34,523 nucleotides of DNA from the IMG/VR virus record IMGVR_UViG_3300028569_002826, positions 1 to 34,523 of that record, one strand, 5' to 3'. Positions 29,913-34,523 of the stretch are shown piece after piece. Both the position numbers and the translations under genes were made by a program. The DNA is from a virus. A model generated the notes under the pieces. The model worked only from the letters and a program-made list of their open reading frames with translations, had not been told where the DNA came from and did not search any database. Numbering within the stretch: position 1 is the first letter of the stretch; each line of letters starts with the position of its first letter.

Positions 29913-30211
29913 GGGCCGCGAACTACGGACTGTACCCCTTCTAGCTTCTCGCGGATGGCGTCGAAGTCTCGACACAGAATTTCATTTGCCTTGTTGATGA
30001 TGCCGCAGTCCCTCATCTCGCAAGCCGCCTTGAATGCGGCTTCCAGCTCTTTAACCCGCCCCACAAGCCACGGCCCCCAAATGTCGAAGTGATCTGCGAT
30101 GTCGGCAAGTTGTGACGACGAGCCTTTTTTTACTTCCTCGCGTCCCTCCGCAAGGCACCGCTCAACATGCTTAAGCTTTTGCGCGTTGGTCATCATGTCG
30201 AAGACTTTCAT
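29909..30211 (-). CDS. Hypothetical early protein (100 aa)
   Basis: A mostly helical protein: MMTNAQKLKHVERCLAEGRE, then QLADIADHFDIWGPWLVGRV and KELEAAFKAACEMRDCGIIN, with three Cys. The ATG overlaps the TGA of a 32-codon ORF just upstream (ATGA). It is last gene of the rightmost early block. No family recognised. Confidence 0.6.
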   Translation of the reverse strand: MKVFDMMTNAQKLKHVERCLAEGREEVKKGSSSQLADIADHFDIWGPWLVGRVKELEAAFKAACEMRDCGIINKANEILCRDFDAIREKLEGVQSVVRGP

Positions 30212-30306
30212 CCTAAATCCCCATTCTCTACGGATTCGATGAACTGAAGCACCTTGTGTCCACGTCCCATCATCACAAGTCTCTCTGGGCTGGCGTCACC
30301 AAACAT
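30208..30306 (-). CDS. Very small ORF (32 aa)
   Basis: Reads MFGDASPERLVMMGRGHKVL and ends QFIESVENGDLG. It ends with an ATGA overlap on the following gene, and amino-acid composition is protein-like, but no ribosome-binding site is visible before the ATG. The first ten codons lie in the 20-bp sequence repeated at 29529-29550. Could be a leader peptide or a remnant. Confidence 0.35.
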   Translation of the reverse strand: MFGDASPERLVMMGRGHKVLQFIESVENGDLG

Positions 30307-30324
30307 CGGGTTCGGGGTAGAGAG

Positions 30325-30516
30325 TCATTTGAAAAGCCTCTCATCAGCCAACTCGTCGAGAAGATCGAGAAGCTCGTTCATCAGCGTCCTAACGCCTCTA
30401 TGGTCGCGTTTATGTTTCTCCATGATTTCCCAGATATCAGCTTTCAAGTCCTCCGCTCGACTAATGACTTCTTCGATCTGTCGCTTCACGGCGCCCCCAC
30501 TTGATTCAACGCTCAT
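30325..30516 (-). CDS. Small coiled-coil protein (63 aa)
   Basis: Continuous charged helix: AVKRQIEEVISRAEDLKADI, then KHKRDHRGVRTLMNELLDLL and DELADERLFK. The start overlaps the stop of the DUF6745-like gene (TGATG), so it is translationally coupled to it. No family; possibly acts with that protein. Confidence 0.6.
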   Translation of the reverse strand: MSVESSGGAVKRQIEEVISRAEDLKADIWEIMEKHKRDHRGVRTLMNELLDLLDELADERLFK

Positions 30517-31925
30517 CAGTCAATCACCTCGCGACTCTCCTCAAGGAAATGATCGTATTCAAGCACCTTCTTGATCTCGTAGAATCCAACATCAAGCCCC
30601 ATCGGCTTGTGCTCCGGGTGTCCGATGAAACATCCACCGCTTGCGGCAAGGAACCTGCGGTCACTCAGCTCAAACAAGTCGCCATTTTCTACGACGTGCC
30701 GCACGAGACCGTCGGCCGCTATCTTGTGATCTAGTCGCTTGGCATCACTTGGGATCTCGTCTACTGGAAACACAAGGCAATCACCCTGCTGCTCAACAGT
30801 TCCAACGTCATTTGTCGCGATGGCCGCACCGTCAAGCGTCTTGGGCCAGGAGAACGACTCAAGCTGATTGCGAAACTTGATCGCATCCCGCACCGTTAGA
30901 CACTCGGGCCGCACGCCCTCCACGTGCCATGTTTCGAGCATGGAGGGGTTTTTCATCTTAAGAAACGGGCGGGTCCGGTTGTCACCAAGCTCGATTGAGA
31001 GGAGTTCGTATCCGTTCTCGGAGTCGATCGTCTTTGCGCCGAGGATTTCAATTGCCTTAGCGATGCCGATCTTCCGAACGATCTCACGCCGAATGTCGGC
31101 ATTGGTCTCTTTGAGGATCTGCTCCTTCGTGAAGGCATCGGCCTTGGTGTCCGCGTATTCTTTCGGCACAGTCACGCCATTGAAGCGGTAGAGCTCAAAG
31201 CCGTCGGCGTAATGAAGAGCGGGCCCATCGAAGTTGTGCAGACGGAACTGGGCGTTACGGTGGATCTCGACAGGCTTTTCAGTGAAGACGACGGCACCAT
31301 TGAAGAACCACGTCCAGCCAACATTGCCAGCCAAATCCATAAGGGGTTGCAGGCGCTCGCAAGCCTTGATCCCGCATTCCTCGAGGAAGAAGTTGTAGTA
31401 ACTGAGCCAGCCCGCCTCGTGAGAGGCCCAGAAAGATCTCCACGTCTGAACGCGGACCTGATCGTAGACCTGAGCGCGGACCTGAGCGCCGACCTGAGCG
31501 CGGACCTGAGCGCGGACCTGAGCGTAGACCTGAGCGCTGACCTGATCGTAGACCTGAGCGCGGACCTGAGCGTAGACCTGAGCGCCGACCTGAGCGCGGA
31601 CCTGAGCGCCGACCTGAGCGCCGACCTGAGCGCGGACCTGAGCGTCGACCTGAGCGCTGACCTGATCGTAGACCTGAGCGCCGACCTGAGCGCTGACCCC
31701 GAACTTGCTGTCGGAAAGCAGGGCGGCAGCGATGGCACCTTCGAAAGGCGAATTCTGCCAGACGAAAATTTTCGGCGCGTCGAGCCCGGCAACCTTATAC
31801 GCGCGTACGACATCTTGCTGAGCCTTCTCACGATCCGCGCGGCGCGTATCGAGGCCGACCTTCAGCCACTTGTCGCGGTATTGAGCTAAGGCGGATTCCT
31901 GTGCGGGTGTTAGCGATGCGATCAT
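30516..31925 (-). CDS. DUF6745-like protein with AQVx tetrapeptide repeats
   Basis: 469 aa of unknown function. The layout matches what I recall of DUF6745 proteins of cyanobacteria, myxobacteria and actinobacteria: N-terminal YRDKWLKVGLDTRRADREKA with VWQNSPFEGAIAAALL; a tetrapeptide array (about 77-157, units AQVx or DQVx); then YNFFLEECGIKACERLQPLM, WTWFFNGAVVFTEKPVEIHR, HNFDGPALHYADGFELYRFN and KEQILKETNADIRREIVRKI. Array variation is nearly confined to one position (R, G, Y, S, D). ATG with AAGGAGA upstream. In a phage early operon between small genes, so perhaps host-directed; that is inference. No catalytic motif recognised. Confidence 0.75.
   Translation of the reverse strand: MIASLTPAQESALAQYRDKWLKVGLDTRRADREKAQQDVVRAYKVAGLDAPKIFVWQNSPFEGAIAAALLSDSKFGVSAQVGAQVYDQVSAQVDAQVRAQVGAQVGAQVRAQVGAQVYAQVRAQVYDQVSAQVYAQVRAQVRAQVGAQVRAQVYDQVRVQTWRSFWASHEAGWLSYYNFFLEECGIKACERLQPLMDLAGNVGWTWFFNGAVVFTEKPVEIHRNAQFRLHNFDGPALHYADGFELYRFNGVTVPKEYADTKADAFTKEQILKETNADIRREIVRKIGIAKAIEILGAKTIDSENGYELLSIELGDNRTRPFLKMKNPSMLETWHVEGVRPECLTVRDAIKFRNQLESFSWPKTLDGAAIATNDVGTVEQQGDCLVFPVDEIPSDAKRLDHKIAADGLVRHVVENGDLFELSDRRFLAASGGCFIGHPEHKPMGLDVGFYEIKKVLEYDHFLEESREVID
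31455..31694. repeat. Minisatellite: 20 tandem 12-bp units inside the DUF6745-like gene
   Basis: The plus strand shows GACCTGAGCGCG and variants repeated exactly 20 times without interruption (240 bp), followed by one degenerate unit (GACCCC...). Variation is confined to the last codon and one base (GAGC/GATC). The GATCGTA variant occurs three times, always encoding Tyr-Asp together, so there is higher-order structure. Units are multiples of 3, so gain or loss preserves the reading frame. Confidence 0.95.
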
Positions 31926-31937
31926 TGCTGTGTCTCC

Positions 31938-32204
31938 TTAAATTGTTTCGTGAGAGTCTTTTCCACTCTCCCGATCTTTAGATTCTTTTATGGTGTGAAG
32001 CTTTGCGTCAGCTTGCTTGGCCGCCTGCTCGAGCACCATGCGACCGATCTGCTCAGGCGTGGTGCCATGCTTGATGGCTTCAGCACAGAGCCAGGCCGCA
32101 GCCTTCGGCGTGGGCATGATGCGCATCGAGACGCGACCCTCGGGCGATGCATTCTCGTCTTTTGGCGGGACGACGATTTTGAGATTGCGCTTCCAGTCGT
32201 TCAT
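31938..32204 (-). CDS. Hypothetical early protein (88 aa)
   Basis: I use the ATG at 32204 (AAGGA upstream and ATGA overlap with the preceding small membrane gene); the longer frame to 32279 is an Arg/His-rich shadow. MNDWKRNLKIVVPPKDENAS, then RVSMRIMPTPKAAAWLCAEA and KHGTTPEQIGRMVLEQAAKQ, resembling the strand-helix-helix pattern of small DNA-binding proteins, though not conclusive. Lys-rich C-terminus. Confidence 0.65.
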   Translation of the reverse strand: MNDWKRNLKIVVPPKDENASPEGRVSMRIMPTPKAAAWLCAEAIKHGTTPEQIGRMVLEQAAKQADAKLHTIKESKDRESGKDSHETI

Positions 32205-32326
32205 TTCGAATCCTTGACGACGTGAGCGGTGACGCCGACAGGTGCGGCGATGGGCTTGGGTTTCGTGGTGATAACCCACACGAGAACGGTGACGATGGCT
32301 GCGAGTAAGAACTGAATCCTGGTCAT
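32201..32326 (-). CDS. Tiny single-TM protein (41 aa)
   Basis: An ORF of 42 codons read from the gap: MTRIQFLLAAIVTVLVWVIT, a TM helix, then TKPKPIAAPVGVTAHVVKDSK. AAGGA lies 8 nt before the ATG. It overlaps RusA's stop upstream by 4 nt and the next gene's start by ATGA. The gap-free tiling between its neighbours supports it. Function unknown. Confidence 0.6.
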   Translation of the reverse strand: MTRIQFLLAAIVTVLVWVITTKPKPIAAPVGVTAHVVKDSK

Positions 32327-32718
32327 ACGGCGATCCTTTCTAGTTCGATGTCGATTTGCTCAGACGCGCCGTAAACCTTCACGGCGTAGATCTCGGAGAT
32401 TTGTCCGTCGTCTTTGTAGAACGTGCCATTCATGGCGTCGGTGACGGCTTTGAGCAGGTTGTCGAGGTCAGCACGGGTTTCCTTCGGCTTGCCGATGAGC
32501 TTCTTTGTTGGAGCGCGAAACGTGAACGCAGCGCGCAAGCGAAGAGCGCCGACGAGGGGAGAAACGGGACGAAACCGCAAAGCCGCAGCTTTGAAGTGCG
32601 CCTCAAACACGGCGGTGGTTTCCGGCGTGTAGGCGGTTGGCTTGCCGCGCCAAGTTCTGCCGAAGCGCGGACGACCCTTTGCGATGGGCTTCATCGGGAT
32701 GGAGAAGCGCAGGCTCAT
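32323..32718 (-). CDS. rusA: RusA-family Holliday junction resolvase
   Basis: 131-aa endonuclease resolving branched DNA in replication/recombination. The start is ATG 32718, overlapping the stop of the preceding gene (ATGA); a longer frame to 32796 is a shadow. Motifs: SIPMKPIAKGRPRFGR (N-terminal basic loop), TPETTAVFEAHF, then RADLDNLLKAVTDAMNG with Asp84 and Asp86, and YKDDGQISEI with Asp104: the metal-binding Asp set of RusA. Length fits (about 120 aa). It pairs functionally with Bet in this phage. Confidence 0.9.
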   Translation of the reverse strand: MSLRFSIPMKPIAKGRPRFGRTWRGKPTAYTPETTAVFEAHFKAAALRFRPVSPLVGALRLRAAFTFRAPTKKLIGKPKETRADLDNLLKAVTDAMNGTFYKDDGQISEIYAVKVYGASEQIDIELERIAV

Positions 32719-33239
32719 GCCGTCATCCCCAATGCTTTCTGAATTGAGGCCGGGAAGCCGAACCCATTCTGAAGTGCCCAAGATGCGGGCGGGCAAGTAG
32801 GCCGCGGCTTGTCGTGCCGCTGGCCAGTCTCAAACCTACGCATTTCATTGCGGAAACAGTCTTGGGAATGCTCAACCTGAAGCCTGCCGTTCGTGCATTT
32901 GTGGCAGCCAAAGGCGAATCGGTAGCCGTCTTGCTCGAGGACGAGGACGCCGAAGGTGTCACAGTAGTCGCAGTCAATCGTCGAGAATTTGGAGTCCTGG
33001 CTGCCGGAAGTCGCAAACGACCTGCTATTTGAGATCTTCTGAGAGATCTCCTGCATGGTTGAGATTCCAACGGGCCGAAAGTGCTCAGAGATGACCTGGT
33101 CGATCATCGCGCGGAACGTGTCCGGGTCCATTCGGCCGAAGCGATCCCAGATCAGCTTCAGAAGATCGGCGGAATAAGCTTTCTCTCCATAACGCGCTAT
33201 AAGCCTCTGTGTTTGATTTTGGAAGTCGTCCGCCCTCAT
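32715..33239 (-). CDS. Helicase-loader-like protein with zinc-ribbon motif
   Basis: 174 aa. Residues 1-70 are helical: ADLLKLIWDRFGRMDPDTFR followed by MIDQVISEHF and PVGISTMQEI, a pattern recalling the N-terminal domain of G39P/G40P-type helicase loaders (Trp, then acidic-hydrophobic helix, then F-x-P-x-I). A CDYC (x~16) CHKC motif (about 90-115) is a four-Cys zinc ribbon. It overlaps both the replication initiator upstream and RusA downstream, so a role in loading the replicative helicase is inferred. The loader assignment is moderate. Confidence 0.6.
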   Translation of the reverse strand: MRADDFQNQTQRLIARYGEKAYSADLLKLIWDRFGRMDPDTFRAMIDQVISEHFRPVGISTMQEISQKISNSRSFATSGSQDSKFSTIDCDYCDTFGVLVLEQDGYRFAFGCHKCTNGRLQVEHSQDCFRNEMRRFETGQRHDKPRPTCPPASWALQNGFGFPASIQKALGMTA

Positions 33240-34015
33240 GCGCCACCCTGAGCCTGATCGCCGAACACAGAGGCCCAGAATTCGTCTGGCTGTGCTTTCT
33301 GCGAGCCTCGGTCGTCGTATTTGCCTTCAAGCACGCGTGCGTGTGTGTCCGGCTTGAGGAGCCAGTCGAATGTCGCGCGCCACCCGCGATCGTTCGTACC
33401 CCGGCAGAATTTGGAGTCGGCAATGCGAATCACCACGACGCGCCAATAAGCCTCGTCGGGGTTTTCGCGCCACCTGGCCGTGGCATGGCGGCTCCTCGCG
33501 CTCGAAACGGTCGAGACCTTCGAGAGCGTGCCGCAGTTCTCGTTCCAGATTCGCTGAAGTGGAACCGGACGAATCGGGATGGGGTCGGCGTCAGCCGACG
33601 AAGGCGAAGCCGTCGCCGATGTTGACTCTCCATCGTTCGTTCGTTCGTTCGTAATGTCCGTTCGTCCGTTCGTCCGTAGTGTGTCGGTCGGTAACCGGTC
33701 GGTGTCGCGCGGTAACCGGATGACACCAGTATCATTCAAGTGTCCGATAGTGGTGAGGATTTCTTGCTCACTCACCTTCAGCTGATCAGCAAGCCACTCG
33801 ATGATGATCTCAGCCTTGCCGATGCGGTCTTTCTTGTTCGACTTGGAAACTTCGGCAAAAAGACAGATCGCGATGAACTTTTGGGAGGCCGTAAGACCAA
33901 AGAACTTCGGCTCAGTCGCGATCGTGTTCTGAAGGCGGAACCATGTGTGGCTCGCACGATCTGTTCTTGGATTATAGGATTCCCAATTGGGAACCTCGAT
34001 GAGGATGCTATTCAT
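33236..34015 (-). CDS. Phage replication initiation protein (O-like)
   Basis: 259 aa. The N-terminal winged-helix region contains THWFR-type WFRLQNTIATEPKFFGLTAS and EWLADQLKVSEQEILTTIGH, then a linker rich in Arg, Asp and Thr (with the repeated TDRLPTDTLRTNGRTDITNE run), then a conserved C-terminal part: SRHATARWRENPDEAYWRVV, SKFCRGTNDRGWRATFDWLL and KPDTHARVLEGKYDDRG. The C-terminal FDWLL/LEGKYD block recurs in phage replication proteins. Inferred origin-binding role; an origin could lie inside the gene, where the linker DNA holds short repeats (tccgttcg near 33640-33680). Confidence 0.75.
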   Translation of the reverse strand: MNSILIEVPNWESYNPRTDRASHTWFRLQNTIATEPKFFGLTASQKFIAICLFAEVSKSNKKDRIGKAEIIIEWLADQLKVSEQEILTTIGHLNDTGVIRLPRDTDRLPTDTLRTNGRTDITNERTNDGESTSATASPSSADADPIPIRPVPLQRIWNENCGTLSKVSTVSSARSRHATARWRENPDEAYWRVVVIRIADSKFCRGTNDRGWRATFDWLLKPDTHARVLEGKYDDRGSQKAQPDEFWASVFGDQAQGGA

Positions 34016-34487
34016 TGGCAGTCTTCAATTCCGATGAGCCCATTATTTCCCCGACTTCCCGGAGGGAGAGCTCCCGCTGGACGGCGAGGACGTAAACCGC
34101 GAGATGGCGACCGCTAAGGAAGACTGAAGGGTCAACATCGTCGATTCGATCAGGCGGCAATTCTCCTGCGCTTCCTGCAAGACGATCTTCCGCAATTGAA
34201 GATCCGTCCTCAGCCCCTTCGGCGGGAGCAATGGAGAGCGTATTGCTCTGTCCAAGAATTCTTGCACGACCGCCAGGATGCCGAGCGTCTCCATGTTGGC
34301 TCCGTCGATAGTCGATAAAAGACTGGTCAAGCGTTTGATGCTGGGCGTGGCCCTCGAGCCACTTGAGGGCAATCCAGCCGGCAAAGTCTTCGGACTCGTC
34401 GCCGAGCCCCTTCGCACGGCCGACTTTGATCGCGCGTTTGTAGAGTTCTTCGTAGGTTTTCTTGCGCGGCTCATCCAAAGAGCCCAC
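34008..34487 (-). CDS. Sigma-factor-like HTH protein
   Basis: 159 aa from GTG 34487 (no better start after the in-frame TGA upstream; weak ribosome-binding site). The first half has YKRAIKVGRAKGLGDESEDF, AGWIALKWLEGHAQ and LDQSFIDYRRSQHGDAR, resembling sigma region 2; the end (LAVYVLAVQRELSLREVGEI) resembles the start of region 4 HTH but stops at MGSSELKTANE, shorter than usual. It overlaps the next gene's start by 8 nt. It is the first gene of the early block, so an early regulator is plausible. The alternative is a general small HTH protein. Confidence 0.5.
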   Translation of the reverse strand: MGSLDEPRKKTYEELYKRAIKVGRAKGLGDESEDFAGWIALKWLEGHAQHQTLDQSFIDYRRSQHGDARHPGGRARILGQSNTLSIAPAEGAEDGSSIAEDRLAGSAGELPPDRIDDVDPSVFLSGRHLAVYVLAVQRELSLREVGEIMGSSELKTANE

Positions 34488-34523
34488 CCGCGCTTGCGCA
34501 AAGATTCAGACGTGAGAAAATGA

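Noticed and set aside
31455-31694. CRISPR-like array
   Set aside because: The repeats are 12-bp, directly adjacent without spacers, and translate in frame as AQVx: a coding minisatellite, not CRISPR.
31212-31889. Plus-strand 225-codon open frame encoding repeated DLSADLS units
   Set aside because: Antisense of the DUF6745-like gene; the frame is open only because the 12-bp repeat lacks stops in any frame. The minus frame has the start, ribosome-binding site and family signature.
34043-34501. Alternative 152-codon frame overlapping the sigma-like gene
   Set aside because: Ser/Arg/Pro-rich and without domain-like features; the other frame overlaps the replication gene start by 8 nt as expected of an operon.
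1-34523. tRNA genes or integrated IS elements
   Set aside because: No cloverleaf-like intergenic sequence was noticed in the few gaps available, and no transposase-like protein is present; this was by eye, not by a tRNA scan.

Overview
The window reads as a nearly complete, probably complete, genome of a temperate short-tailed (podovirus-type) phage or prophage of a Gram-negative host. Evidence for phage: tyrosine integrase, Bet-type recombinase, repressor/Cro-like pair, small and large terminase, portal, scaffold, capsid, connector, tail nozzle and ejection-type proteins, with no tape measure or sheath. Evidence for a Gram-negative host: three lipobox proteins, a periplasmic-type M15 endolysin, spanin-like TM/coiled-coil proteins and two Sec signal peptides. 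The exact host cannot be read from the sequence. No tRNA, CRISPR or IS was seen.

Layout. Almost everything is on the minus strand and very tightly packed, with ATGA, GTGA and TAATG overlaps. Reading leftward from about 4.3 kb: Cro-like regulator, a run of small genes, Gp157-like protein, Bet, a 200-bp repeat-rich gap (possible attP), excisionase-like protein and integrase, whose stop codon is the first base of the window. From the right end leftward: sigma-like HTH protein, replication initiator, helicase-loader-like protein, RusA, small genes and a DUF6745-like protein with a 12-bp minisatellite (29.9-34.5 kb). Next come holin-like protein, terminases, portal, scaffold, capsid, decoration-like protein, two secreted fibre-like proteins, endolysin cassette, connector, nozzle, four ejection-type proteins, and a second lysis/envelope cassette (5.6-29.5 kb). 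Joining the two ends would make one continuous leftward early-to-late transcription unit, so the window is best seen as a circularly permuted genome opened after int.

Only three convincing genes are on the plus strand: the CI-like repressor, a lipoprotein just downstream of it (a candidate lysogenic-conversion or superinfection-exclusion factor), and a small ribbon-helix-helix protein that faces the terminase operon.

Most unusual points: (1) a recurrent RNA-type hairpin with the invariant core TCACACCA, in front of scaffold, capsid, nozzle and a small membrane lysis gene, with stems that differ but still pair; (2) a compact switch with three TGTCA half-sites inside a near-consensus promoter that would give a leaderless cro-like mRNA; (3) two tail-fibre-like genes starting with Sec signal peptides; (4) an exact 20-unit 12-bp repeat in the DUF6745-like gene; (5) several genes below 60 codons found by reading the gaps.
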